DNA of 64,000 bases, taken from positions 299,175 to 363,174 of the forward strand of contig NZ_KB905163.1 in the NCBI RefSeq assembly GCF_000378625.1, read 5' to 3'. Shown piece by piece: positions 37,418 through 46,952 of this stretch; the first letter of the stretch is position 1; each line of letters starts with the position of its first letter. The notes under the pieces were generated by a model, which worked only from the letters and a program-made list of their open reading frames with translations, did not search any database and was not told where the DNA came from. This DNA is from Colwellia piezophila ATCC BAA-637. Its GTDB lineage: Bacteria > Pseudomonadota > Gammaproteobacteria > Enterobacterales > Alteromonadaceae. Position numbers and translations under genes: made by a program.

Positions 37418-39892
37418 CTATTTCTCTGCGCTTTTACGGGCATTTTTCCCTGGGCGTTTTTTACGAGCACTACGCTTTTTTGCTTTACTCTTCTCTTTCG
37501 GCTTATCTTTAGAGGAGCCTTTAGCGCCGCTTTTAGACTTAACTTTTTTAGCGGTGGTATTATTCGCACTGTTGTCAGCTGATGGGCTTGCCTCAGTTTT
37601 CTTTGCTGAGCGTCGACCACCTTTGCTCTTTGACTTAGCTTTAAACTCACCTTTAGATTTGTCTTTTGACCTGCCTTTAGGTGAGCCTTCAATCTCAACA
37701 CCTTCAAGTCGTAAATCTATTTTCTTTTCATCAAGATGAACGGCGGCAACTTGTACGCGAATTTCATCACCAACACGGTATTTGTTGCCACTATGCTCAC
37801 CGGTAAGGCACATACGCACATCATCAAAATGATAAAAGTCACGGCCCAGAGAAGTAATATGCACTAAGCCTTCAATATGTAAGTCTTTTAAACGAACAAA
37901 CATGCCAAAGTTAGTCACCGTGGAAATGACACCGGTGAAGTTATCACCAACATGGTCTTGCATAAATTCACATTTAAGCCAATCGGCTACGTCGCGGGTT
38001 GCTTCATCTGCACGCCGCTCGGTCATTGAACAATGCTCACCTAGCTCAATAACTTCCGCTAAGGAATAGTCATAACTGCCTTCATTGGCAGCACTGTTCG
38101 CTTCTTTTTCAAGAATGGACTTAATCACTCGGTGTACAACAAGGTCAGGGTAACGGCGAATAGGTGAAGTAAAATGACTATAAGAAGGTAGCGCTAAACC
38201 AAAATGCCCTTCATTATCAGTTTGATAAACCGCTTGGCGCATAGAGCGTAGCAACATAGTTTGAATCAACTCTTGATCAGGGCGACCAGCAACTTTCGCT
38301 AATATATCGCCATAATCTCTCGGCTCGGGCTCTGCTTTTGATGGCAGTGATAAACCTAGCTCATTTAAGTAAGTAATAAAATTACGATACTTATCTTCAT
38401 TAGGTTTTTCATGCACTCGGAACAAACCAGGCTTTTCATGTTTTTCAATAAATTTAGCGGTGGCAACATTGGCTAAAATCATACATTCTTCAATGATTTT
38501 ATGGGCATCGTTGCGTATTAACGGCACGACACTGTCAATTTTTTTATCTTCATTAAATAGGAAGATAGACTCTTGCGTTTCAAAGGCGATAGCACCACGT
38601 TTAAGGCGAGCATCGGTTAGCGCATGATACATATTCTCGAGATTTTTCAAGTCAGGTACTAAAGCTTGGTATTCTTGGCAAAGCGCTTCGTCGCCGTCAA
38701 GAATTGCAGCAACTTTGGTGTAAGTAAAACGGGCTTTAGAGCGCATTACTGCTGGGTAGAATTTGCTGCCTGAAAGCTTGCCGGTAGCACTTACCGTCAT
38801 TTCACAGACCATACATAAACGGTCGACATCCGGATTTAGTGAACACAGACCATTCGACAACTTCTCAGGCAGCATAGGAATAACTTGGCTAGGAAAGTAA
38901 ACCGAATTACCCCGTGAGATAGCCTCATCATCTAAAGCAGTACCATGTTGCACATAATAACTAACATCAGCGATAGCTACCCATAAGCGCCAACCGCCCG
39001 ATTTTTTAGGCTCACAATAGACCGCATCATCAAAATCGCGGGCATCTTCACCATCGATAGTCACTAGCGGTAAGTCACGTAAATCTTTACGCGGTAATTT
39101 AGCCGATTCTTCGACTTCATCCGCAATACTTGCTACTTCAGCTTGTACCGCATGAGAAAACTGATGCGGTAAATCATGCGCACGTAAGGCAATTTCTATT
39201 TCCATGCCTGGGGCTAAATGATCGCCTAATACTTCAATGACTTTACCAATAGTTTGAGTGCGTTTAGTTGGTCTTTGTACTAATTCAACGACCACCATTT
39301 GGCCATGACGAGCACCCATTCTTTGCTGTGGATCGATTAAGATTTCTTGCTTTATTTTAGTGTCTTCAGAAATGACTGAACAGATATGATGATCAGCATA
39401 TATGCGGCCAACTATCGGCGCTCTTCGTGGTTCAATGACATCAATGATTTTTACTTCTTTACGACCCTTACGATCAGTACGGTCAACCAAAATAACCTCG
39501 ACAATATCACCATGAAAAACACGTTGCATTTCATAAGCAGAAATATAAAAGTCTTTACCTTTTTTATCGGCTTTTGTCGGGTCGTCGGGAGAGAAAAAAC
39601 CAAAGCCGTCACGGTGGCCAATAACTTTACCTGTTATTAGGCTATTTTTTGGAGGCACGGCGTATTGTTTGAATTTATTAAAGATTAACTGGCCGCTATT
39701 TTCCATGGCGCGTAAACGACGTTTCAAACCAATAAGTTGATATTCTTCATCATACTTTAGCGTTTTAACTAAGCTATTAAAGCTCGGTGGCGGTGAGCAT
39801 TTTTCGATGATTGATAACAGCAGCTCGCGTGAGGCGACTGGTTTTTCATATTTTTTGGCTTCGCGTTTAGCGTGTGGATCGTTATAGGTCAC
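37418..39892 (-). CDS. rnr: Ribonuclease R
   Basis: RNase R is a 3'-5' exoribonuclease that degrades structured RNA and works in ribosome quality control and cold adaptation. The 824-residue protein has an N-terminal winged helix, two cold-shock domains, the RNB catalytic core with its acidic motif (TIDGEDARDFDDAVYCE), an S1 domain (about 645-730, GVISTVTNFGMFVRL) and a Lys/Ser/Ala-rich basic tail of about 95 residues. It is the first gene of rnr-rlmB. Confidence 0.97.
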   Translation of the reverse strand: MTYNDPHAKREAKKYEKPVASRELLLSIIEKCSPPPSFNSLVKTLKYDEEYQLIGLKRRLRAMENSGQLIFNKFKQYAVPPKNSLITGKVIGHRDGFGFFSPDDPTKADKKGKDFYISAYEMQRVFHGDIVEVILVDRTDRKGRKEVKIIDVIEPRRAPIVGRIYADHHICSVISEDTKIKQEILIDPQQRMGARHGQMVVVELVQRPTKRTQTIGKVIEVLGDHLAPGMEIEIALRAHDLPHQFSHAVQAEVASIADEVEESAKLPRKDLRDLPLVTIDGEDARDFDDAVYCEPKKSGGWRLWVAIADVSYYVQHGTALDDEAISRGNSVYFPSQVIPMLPEKLSNGLCSLNPDVDRLCMVCEMTVSATGKLSGSKFYPAVMRSKARFTYTKVAAILDGDEALCQEYQALVPDLKNLENMYHALTDARLKRGAIAFETQESIFLFNEDKKIDSVVPLIRNDAHKIIEECMILANVATAKFIEKHEKPGLFRVHEKPNEDKYRNFITYLNELGLSLPSKAEPEPRDYGDILAKVAGRPDQELIQTMLLRSMRQAVYQTDNEGHFGLALPSYSHFTSPIRRYPDLVVHRVIKSILEKEANSAANEGSYDYSLAEVIELGEHCSMTERRADEATRDVADWLKCEFMQDHVGDNFTGVISTVTNFGMFVRLKDLHIEGLVHITSLGRDFYHFDDVRMCLTGEHSGNKYRVGDEIRVQVAAVHLDEKKIDLRLEGVEIEGSPKGRSKDKSKGEFKAKSKSKGGRRSAKKTEASPSADNSANNTTAKKVKSKSGAKGSSKDKPKEKSKAKKRSARKKRPGKNARKSAEK

Positions 39893-40018
39893 TATAATGG
39901 GTCAGTATTTAAGGATATCTGCCTGCCAGTATATCATAGGGAAATGGCTCACTAATGCTTAATTTTTATGATAACAACGACACTCACTAAATCGTCATTT
40001 TCAATTGGCCTAATTAAC

Positions 40019-40657
40019 TTAATTGGTATAACTGGTATTTTTCGCTTGTGCTACCACTTTACCTGGCATTTTACTGGCCAGGTCTACCAGTATTTGACTG
40101 ATTTTTTTATGGGTGACTTTATCGTCAGTCACCGAATGATGCAATTGCGAATAGAGCGCTGGATAGTCTAACGGGCTACCGTAGCCTTGTTGATACAAAT
40201 TAGCCAAACGCATTTGCGCAGCTAAATTATTTAAACTGGCGGCGGTTTTTAAATAGACAATAGCCCTTTCAATATCAACCTGCATAAATTTACCCAGATG
40301 ATAATAACGACCTAATTGCTCTAAGCCCTCGGCTAAACCTTGATCCGCCGCTAAATGCATATAATGTAAACCTAGCGGGATGTCTTTTTTGACACAAATA
40401 CCATAAGCCAACATATCGCCCCACAAAAATTGATACGATGGCATATTGGCTTTATTGGCACGCACCTCAATATCTTGTACTAACTGACATTCATCTAATA
40501 CCACTTGGCCTAAGTGCTTGTTGTCTTTAATTAAGGCAAGCAACTGATTATCTGTATATATTTGTACAGCTTGCATGTTTTTTGTCGCCGCAATAACTGT
40601 ACAGCTTAGAGATAAGCTAGCAACAAAAACAATAAAAAACCGCGGTAAAATACGCAT
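40019..40657 (-). CDS. motX: Sel1-repeat periplasmic protein, MotX-type sodium flagellar motor component
   Basis: From the ATG at 40657 the protein is 212 residues with a signal peptide (RILPRFFIVFVASLSLSC, ending VIAA). The mature part starts VQIYTDNQLLALIKDNKHLG and DECQLVQDIEVRA and contains Sel1-like repeats (GLAEGLEQLGRYYHLGKF, NLAAQMRLANLYQQGYGSPL). This matches MotX, which forms the T-ring of polar sodium-driven flagella with MotY, as I remember it from Vibrio, where motX also lies near rnr. The longer frame start at 40732 is disfavoured because it would bury the signal peptide. No other flagellar gene is in the window. Confidence 0.8.
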   Translation of the reverse strand: MRILPRFFIVFVASLSLSCTVIAATKNMQAVQIYTDNQLLALIKDNKHLGQVVLDECQLVQDIEVRANKANMPSYQFLWGDMLAYGICVKKDIPLGLHYMHLAADQGLAEGLEQLGRYYHLGKFMQVDIERAIVYLKTAASLNNLAAQMRLANLYQQGYGSPLDYPALYSQLHHSVTDDKVTHKKISQILVDLASKMPGKVVAQAKNTSYTN

Positions 40658-40937
40658 AACAATCCTAACTTGATAAATAGCTCGCTTCCCTTTATCGGCA
40701 AGAAAGCTGAGAAGATGAAGTTTAAAACACATAACTCTTTTACAAGCAATTTTAGCGCCACAATCTAATTTAATAACTGATAACTAACAACTGACCCTAA
40801 CACCTTATACGAAACCGCAAAAAATAAGTAAACCATTGATTGATCGAGCAGTGACTATTCTATATTTAAAGGAGACAGAGCAGCAGAGTTTACGCTCAGG
40901 TTCACCTGCGTTTTCTTGTCCGAAAGCTTTTAGATTA

Positions 40938-40977
40938 AAGCGATGGCTTAATGAGTGTAAACATTAAGCCATCGCTT
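40938..40977 (-). terminator. Stem-loop after the RND pump gene
   Basis: Perfect 16-base arms (AAGCGATGGCTTAATG and its complement) surround an 8-base loop, 36 bases after the RND stop on the minus strand. The T-tract is weak, so termination is likely but not certain. The remaining part of the 355-base gap up to motX shows no other recognised feature; it should hold the motX promoter. Confidence 0.65.
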
Positions 40978-41012
40978 ATTTAAAGGTAAAATATTACTAC
41001 AGTCGATAAAAA

Positions 41013-44000
41013 CTAGGCAGCGTTACTTACATCACTGACTTGAATCATCTGTTTAGCTTCTTTGTGCACAATTAACTCGGCTTGCTTAGTTTCTTTACGC
41101 TTATCTCTTAACACTAATAAACATGGCGTCAATACTAAGGTCAGCACAGTGGCAAAGGCTAAACCTCCGGCAATGGCCGTTGCTAGTTGATTCCACCACT
41201 GGGTAGAAGGTGCGCCAAAAACAATAGTCCGTTCAAAAAAGTCTAAATTAACTTGTAACACCATAGGTAATAAACCCAATATGGTCGTTATTGTCGTTAA
41301 CATCACCGGACGTAAGCGTTGTGCACCGGTACGTAAAATCGCATCGACCACGGCATAACCTTCTTTGCGCAAGACATTATAGGTATCAATCAGCACGATA
41401 TTGTTATTAACGACAATACCCGCTAATGAAATAACGCCAATACCGCCCATGACAATGCCAAAAGGTTTTTGCACCAATAATAATGCCAAGAAAACACCAA
41501 CAGTAGAAAATATTACCGCACTTAAAATCAATAGTGCCTGATAAAAACTATTAAATTGCGTCACTAAAATCATTGCCATAACGAATAGAGCAATGGCAAA
41601 AGCATTCACTAAAAACGCTTGCGACTCTTTCTGGTCTTCATTCTGTCCTTTGACGTTAATGTCCACCGATGGGTGTAATCCCAGTTTGGGTAGCTGCTGC
41701 TGTAAAAGCGGTAGCTCATTCAATAGCTGCGCGCCAGCAATCAAGTTCGCTTGCACAGTGACAACTCGCTTACCATCAACACGACGAATGGTATCAACTT
41801 TTGGCGCCGCTTTTCGCTCAACAAAGCTGCCTACAGGCACTAAACCCGACGGAGTTTTTAACCGCAATGAGTCTAGTCGGCTAATATTACGTTTCTCTTC
41901 GGGGAAGCGAACTCTGATGTCTAGTTCATCATCAACATCATCAGGCCTGTACTCACCAAGCTTTAAGCCATTAGTAACCATTTGCACACTTGAGCCCACT
42001 AACGTAGCATCGGCGCCATAAGTCGCGGCTTTATTTCGGTCAATTATTAATTGCCATTCGATGCCTGGTTTAGAGCCAGTATCTTCAATATCGGTAAACT
42101 TTCCAGAAGCCACTAAAGCCGCTCGAATAATTTTAACCGACTTATCTAAATGTTCAGGAAAACGCGAGCTCAATTCGAGTTTTAAATCTTTACCACTTTG
42201 CGGGCCGTTTTTATTTTTACGTACTTCGATTTCAACGCCGGCTAAATCCTTAGTTAACTGATGAATAGTGGCAACGATCTCATCGGCCGTGCGCCTTAAT
42301 TGCCAATCAACAAAGTTTAATTTAAAGGTACCTATTTGATTGCTGCCACCGGTACGTGTATAGAGGCTTTCAATCTCTTCCATTGGTAAGATACGCTGCT
42401 CAATTGAGCGCATAATAACATCTTTTTCTTTTACTGATAAATCACCATGAGAGCGCACTACCATAGTGGCACTTTGCGGCTCAACTTCTGGAAAAAAGCT
42501 GACGCCAAGACCAGAAGTAACATAAAGCCACATCACCAAAAAAGATACGGCTAAGGTGGTTGCCACTATTTTCCAAGGATGCTTAATTGCCGTCATTAAT
42601 ACACGAATATAACCGCCGGTGAAACCTGATAACTTGCTTAAATCACCAGTTTCAGCTTGCTCAATTTGCTGTTTTTCTTTAGTACCGAGCACTCGAGGTT
42701 TACCCAATACAGCACCTAAAGTAGGCACAAAGATTAAAGCCATCGCTAAAGAAGCGGTTAATACCGCAATTAAGGTGAAGGGGAGGTATTTCATGAATTC
42801 ACCCATAATGCCAGGCCAAAACATTAACGGCGCAAAAGCTGCTAATGTTGTTGCCGTTGAGGCAATAATTGGCCATGCCATACGTTGTGCAGCCAAGCCG
42901 TAGGCAACAGTCTTACTCTGACCTTCATTCATTTTTCTATCGGCAAATTCGGTGACCACAATAGCGCCATCGACCAACATACCAACGGACATAATCAGGC
43001 CAAAAAGCACCACGATATTTACTGTCATGCCTGCCAAAGCAATAACCAAGATGCCGGTTAAAAATGCCCCGGGTATAGCCAAACCAACCAGTAACGCTGT
43101 TCGAGTGCCTAACGCGGCAATAATAACAATAACAACCAGTAAAACCGCGGAAAAAACGTTATTTTGTAAGTCGGTAAGCGTTCGTTTTATCTCTATAGAT
43201 TGGTCACCAACATAGTCAACTTGCACTTGCTGTGGCCACTTAACTCGACTTTCCTCAATAATTGCTTTGACCTTATCTACCGTTTCAATCAAGTTTTCAC
43301 CCGAGCGTTTTTTAACGTCTAATGATACTGAGCGGTGACCGTTTAATCGGGCAAAGGTCGTCGGATCTTTATAAGATCGGCGTACAGTTGAAACATCTTG
43401 AAAGGTAATAACTCGATCACCGTCAACTTTGATCGGTAACTCGAGCAAGTCTTGAATATTTTCAAAAACAGAAGGCACTTTAATAGCAAAGCGACCTTTA
43501 CCTGTGTCCATGGTGCCTGCGGGAACAAGTCGGTTATTACGTTCAACTAAGTTATATATATCCGCTTGATCAAGGCCATAACTTTCCATCAATAAAGGGT
43601 CGACAATAATTTCAACCATATCTTCACGATCGCCGCCAATATCAACTTCCAGTACCTCTTGCATACCTTCAATTTTATCTCTGATATTCCGGGCTATAGT
43701 GATCAAACCTCGCTCAGTCACTGCGCCAGATAATATAACCGTTAGTGCGGCTTCTTTGTTGGCCATAGTAACTTCGTTAACTACCGGCTCTTCAGTATCA
43801 TTAGGCAATTTAGCTTTCGCTAATGTGACTTTATCACGGACATCAGCAAGCGCTTCTTTGGGGTCAAGCCCGGCAATAAACTCTAAGGTTACCGAGGCAT
43901 GCCCTTCACCAGCACTAGAGCGCATCTCTTTAATGCCAGCAATAGATTTCAACTCATTTTCCATCGGCCTCACCAACATGCGCTCGGCATCCTCTGGTGA

Positions 44001-44165
44001 AATACCATCATGAATCATAGAAACATAAATAATGGGAATAGTGATATCGGGATTGGCTTCTTTGGCAATATTGTTATAAGTGACTGCGCCAGAAACGAGT
44101 AGTAAGACGAACAACATTAGCACAGAACGAGTACGGGTTAAGGCAGCTTCAATAAGCGTTAACAT
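41013..44165 (-). CDS. RND-family efflux pump, inner-membrane permease
   Basis: The 1050-residue protein has the RND layout: a helix at the start (about 12-30), a large periplasmic loop, six helices (about 330-530), a second loop and six more helices (about 850-1030). Motifs include EGHASVTLEFIAGLDPKEAL and the TM4 stretch GLIMSVGMLVDGAIVVTEF, with one Asp at the proton relay where AcrB has two. It belongs to the HAE-like group; the substrate is unknown. The adaptor gene lies 9 bases upstream on the same strand. No outer-membrane TolC-type gene is adjacent. Confidence 0.92.
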   Translation of the reverse strand: MLTLIEAALTRTRSVLMLFVLLLVSGAVTYNNIAKEANPDITIPIIYVSMIHDGISPEDAERMLVRPMENELKSIAGIKEMRSSAGEGHASVTLEFIAGLDPKEALADVRDKVTLAKAKLPNDTEEPVVNEVTMANKEAALTVILSGAVTERGLITIARNIRDKIEGMQEVLEVDIGGDREDMVEIIVDPLLMESYGLDQADIYNLVERNNRLVPAGTMDTGKGRFAIKVPSVFENIQDLLELPIKVDGDRVITFQDVSTVRRSYKDPTTFARLNGHRSVSLDVKKRSGENLIETVDKVKAIIEESRVKWPQQVQVDYVGDQSIEIKRTLTDLQNNVFSAVLLVVIVIIAALGTRTALLVGLAIPGAFLTGILVIALAGMTVNIVVLFGLIMSVGMLVDGAIVVTEFADRKMNEGQSKTVAYGLAAQRMAWPIIASTATTLAAFAPLMFWPGIMGEFMKYLPFTLIAVLTASLAMALIFVPTLGAVLGKPRVLGTKEKQQIEQAETGDLSKLSGFTGGYIRVLMTAIKHPWKIVATTLAVSFLVMWLYVTSGLGVSFFPEVEPQSATMVVRSHGDLSVKEKDVIMRSIEQRILPMEEIESLYTRTGGSNQIGTFKLNFVDWQLRRTADEIVATIHQLTKDLAGVEIEVRKNKNGPQSGKDLKLELSSRFPEHLDKSVKIIRAALVASGKFTDIEDTGSKPGIEWQLIIDRNKAATYGADATLVGSSVQMVTNGLKLGEYRPDDVDDELDIRVRFPEEKRNISRLDSLRLKTPSGLVPVGSFVERKAAPKVDTIRRVDGKRVVTVQANLIAGAQLLNELPLLQQQLPKLGLHPSVDINVKGQNEDQKESQAFLVNAFAIALFVMAMILVTQFNSFYQALLILSAVIFSTVGVFLALLLVQKPFGIVMGGIGVISLAGIVVNNNIVLIDTYNVLRKEGYAVVDAILRTGAQRLRPVMLTTITTILGLLPMVLQVNLDFFERTIVFGAPSTQWWNQLATAIAGGLAFATVLTLVLTPCLLVLRDKRKETKQAELIVHKEAKQMIQVSDVSNAA

Positions 44166-44174
44166 AATGGGCTC

Positions 44175-45317
44175 CTACTCTTGAGTTACTGTAGTAGCGG
44201 TTTCTTGCTGAGTGCTATCATCTGGGTTATCAAAAATCGCCTCGACTTTATCCCCTGCACGAACAAAACCTTGCCCTAACACAATAATATCAACTTGCGC
44301 GCCTAGACCTGTTAACCAAATACCATCACTGTCACTTTTAATGATCTCAATTGGGGTAAATTGCACCATAGAGTCCTTAACAGATTTAACACCAATGTTA
44401 CCGTGTTCATCTAAGGCAAGCAGTGCTGGAGAAATTTTAATCGCAGAAATTTTCGCTAGCGCAATGGTTAATTCACTACTTAAACCCGCTAACAGTTTTC
44501 CATCTTTATTATCAATGGCCACTTCTATTTTAAAGGTGTTGGTTGCATCATTACCAACACTGGCGATATAGCGTAACTGCCCCTGTGCTTCTTCGCCATT
44601 AAGTAAAGTCACTTGTGCCATTTGGCCAACCGATAACTGTTGTATTTGCTGCTCGGTGACATGAGCTCGGACAATTAACGGGTCTAAATCAGCAATCATG
44701 GCAATATCATCACCCGAAGCCACATAGTCACCTACTTCGACATAACGAGTATTTAACACACCAGGGAATGGCGCCCTGATAATGGTATTGGCGATATCTA
44801 ATTCTAATTTATTTATCTCTGCTTTTACTGCTTCTAGCGCAGCATACGATTGCGCTAAATGTACTTTCCCTTGATAACCTTGCTTATTAAGTTTCATTGC
44901 GCCTTGATATTCAACGTCTCGTTGAGTCAATAATGCTTGGCTGCGTTTTAATTGCGCAGGTAAATCATTTAACGCTATTTTTACAATAACTTGCCCTTTG
45001 ATAACTCTTGAGCCTCTCTTAGCTAAAACTTCGACTATTTTACCGCGCACTTCAGCTTTTAACGTGGTGACACGATCTGGTTCAGTTCGGCCATAAAGTT
45101 CAATCGTTTTATGAATCTGTTGCCCAAAGCGAGTTTCCACTTTAACTTGAGCTATCATCGGCTTGCTATTATGGTTGGGAAGTTGAGCTTTCAATACTGA
45201 CTGTTGCTCAGCGGTACTTGGGCCTGAAGCCATCCACAAGACCAAAACTAAGGTAATGAATGCTGCGATAAGGTAAGGGCGTTGGGCTAACCAACGGGAA
45301 TCAAGGGTAATTGTCAT
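44175..45317 (-). CDS. RND efflux pump periplasmic adaptor (membrane fusion protein)
   Basis: The 380-residue protein has an N-terminal membrane anchor (LIAAFITLVLVLWMAS), a barrel-sandwich/lipoyl domain split by a helical hairpin (about 85-180, ELYGRTEPDRVTTLKAEV and IIRAPFPGVLNTRYVEVGDY) and a beta-barrel (LDPLIVRAHVTEQQIQQL). It connects the permease at 41013 to an outer-membrane channel encoded elsewhere. It is the first gene of the two-gene operon; its promoter region includes part of a 425-base gap with a repeat element. No local regulator gene was found. Confidence 0.92.
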   Translation of the reverse strand: MTITLDSRWLAQRPYLIAAFITLVLVLWMASGPSTAEQQSVLKAQLPNHNSKPMIAQVKVETRFGQQIHKTIELYGRTEPDRVTTLKAEVRGKIVEVLAKRGSRVIKGQVIVKIALNDLPAQLKRSQALLTQRDVEYQGAMKLNKQGYQGKVHLAQSYAALEAVKAEINKLELDIANTIIRAPFPGVLNTRYVEVGDYVASGDDIAMIADLDPLIVRAHVTEQQIQQLSVGQMAQVTLLNGEEAQGQLRYIASVGNDATNTFKIEVAIDNKDGKLLAGLSSELTIALAKISAIKISPALLALDEHGNIGVKSVKDSMVQFTPIEIIKSDSDGIWLTGLGAQVDIIVLGQGFVRAGDKVEAIFDNPDDSTQQETATTVTQE

Positions 45318-45474
45318 TAGAATATCTCCATTTTTATGGCGAACATCATAACGTTTTTTCTAGGGATGATAAGCAGTAACTGCCACATATCATTGGGTTT
45401 TTTGTGAAACTTTGTAACTTAAGCTAAAATATAATTGACTGAACCCTACAATAATACTGTGCTAAAGCACGTAT

Positions 45475-45600
45475 ATACCCGTTCCACCTGAAGATGCAGG
45501 ATTCAGCTGGAATTATAAACGCCTTTAGGCAAGGCATTGATTGAAGAGAATGGTTGTTCCCTTGTCGAAATCAATAACGTAGCATAAAGCGTTTATAACG
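45475..45600. repeat. Repeat element between erpA and the RND adaptor gene (short core)
   Basis: It starts ATACCCGTTCCACCTGAAG, like the head at 11181, then has arms TTATAAACGC (with CTTTA) and TAAAGCGTTTATAA around the core GGCAAGGCATTGATTGAAG...CCTTGTCGAAATCAAT. It lacks the extra hairpin module. No terminal inverted repeat could be paired, so its right end is approximate. It occupies much of the 425-base gap 45318-45742, together with the erpA terminator and a small dyad GTGCT-AA-AGCAC near 45460. Confidence 0.6.
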
Positions 45601-45646
45601 GTTATGCCCCACGTCTCGAAACAAGCTAACAAGAGTTTCAGAAACA

Positions 45647-45670
45647 AAAATGCCGACAGATGTCGGCATT
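45647..45670 (-). terminator. Terminator of erpA
   Basis: AATGCCGACA and TGTCGGCATT form a compact hairpin; on the minus strand it is followed by TTTTTG. It lies 73 bases after the erpA stop codon. Confidence 0.85.
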
Positions 45671-45742
45671 GTTAATATTCAATCACTCGCTGGCATATTC
45701 GCTAGAAATTAAGCTAATTTAAGCTAATCAATAGAGTCAGTA

Positions 45743-46084
45743 TTAAATAGAGAACGAAGAACCACAACCACAGGTAGTCGTAGCATTCGGGTTGTTAACA
45801 ACAAAGCGACTACCCTCTAAGCTTTCTAAGTAATCTACTTCACCATCAACAAGGTATTGCAAGCTCATAGGATCGATTACCATCACCACACCTTGTTTTT
45901 CAATGGTCATATCACCTTCATTTACTTTTTCATCAAAGGTGAAGCCATATTGAAAACCTGAGCAACCACCACCAGTAACATACACACGTAGCTTAAGGGC
46001 CGGGTTCTCTTCTTCTGTGATTAGCGACAGGACTTTATTCGCGGCAGCATCGGTAAATTTAATGGGTAATTCAGGATTTGACAT
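45743..46084 (-). CDS. erpA: Iron-sulfur cluster insertion protein ErpA
   Basis: ErpA is an A-type carrier that delivers Fe-S clusters to essential targets, including isoprenoid enzymes. The 113-residue protein has the three conserved cysteines: [11 protein letters not shown] and TTCGCGSSF. The start [20 protein letters not shown] is typical of ErpA rather than IscA, and the gene stands alone outside an isc cluster. A terminator follows at 45647. Confidence 0.95.
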   Translation of the reverse strand: MSNPELPIKFTDAAANKVLSLITEEENPALKLRVYVTGGGCSGFQYGFTFDEKVNEGDMTIEKQGVVMVIDPMSLQYLVDGEVDYLESLEGSRFVVNNPNATTTCGCGSSFSI

Positions 46085-46212
46085 GGTGCTCTACTTAGTA
46101 CAACAAAGTACGAAAAAAAATACGCTATAAAGCGATGGATAATTACAAAGCTAATTATCTTAAACCTGACTAATTTAATCAAGTATTATTCTCGACAATA
46201 ATCTAAAGCTCG

Positions 46213-46929
46213 CTACTTTAGTTGCCATGGTACGAGTTTGTCCTTTTTGGCATACTTTTGCCAACGAGATTTAGTTAATATTGCCGAAACCTTGACATTT
46301 TCAGGGCTGAAATTGTCTGGCAAAATGAATTCGCCACTGATAATTTGAAAATATTTAAAACTAAACTTTAAGTCTTTTTTATTCAATTGAGAAACTTTCG
46401 AAAGCTTAAACGTTACGGATTTATCGCCGATATGCCCTTCAAAAACTAAATCAATGTAGCCTTTACTATAACGTCGCTTTAAACGTTGTTCTACCAAAGT
46501 CACTTGAAAGTGATATAAATTAGCAGTGCTAGTCGCTTGCAGCTTTATGCTTTCAATCAAAAAGCCTGTAGATTGCTTCTCTGGAGCCATGACTTTTTCA
46601 TAGAAGACCAGTTGTTTTTTTATTTCAAATTGCTCTTGGGCAGCAGTTTTAAGTAAGTTTTGTGTTTTTTTATTGGCTAGTTGCTCAACAGTTAATTCAA
46701 CTTCTAGCGTATGAATTCTGGCGATATTATCTTCTTGTTGTTGATAGAGCTGCTCTAACCTAAGCTTCTGCTGCTCAAGCTGAGTCACTTGGAAGTGATG
46801 ATAATAATTTCCTAAACGATAACCGGTAAAAAGACAAAGACCTATCACGGTTAATAAAAACAAAGCCGATTTAAAAGTGCCTAAGCGCTCAATGACTACA
46901 CTTAGATCTATTTTTGCTAACCATTTCAT
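46213..46929 (-). CDS. Coiled-coil membrane protein of unknown function (DUF6776-like)
   Basis: From the ATG at 46929 the protein is 238 residues. It has a single membrane helix (about 18-38, SALFLLTVIGLCLFTGYRLG), a coiled coil (about 45-110, rich in Leu/Gln/Glu) and a beta-rich C-terminal domain (about 120-235). This layout resembles DUF6776 proteins often found near erpA in related genera; the family name is from memory and not checked. The function is unknown. The longer frame to 47004 would overlap the divergent ClC start and was rejected. Confidence 0.75.
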   Translation of the reverse strand: MKWLAKIDLSVVIERLGTFKSALFLLTVIGLCLFTGYRLGNYYHHFQVTQLEQQKLRLEQLYQQQEDNIARIHTLEVELTVEQLANKKTQNLLKTAAQEQFEIKKQLVFYEKVMAPEKQSTGFLIESIKLQATSTANLYHFQVTLVEQRLKRRYSKGYIDLVFEGHIGDKSVTFKLSKVSQLNKKDLKFSFKYFQIISGEFILPDNFSPENVKVSAILTKSRWQKYAKKDKLVPWQLK

Positions 46930-46952
46930 TTGTAAAGTATTATAATCCTGTA

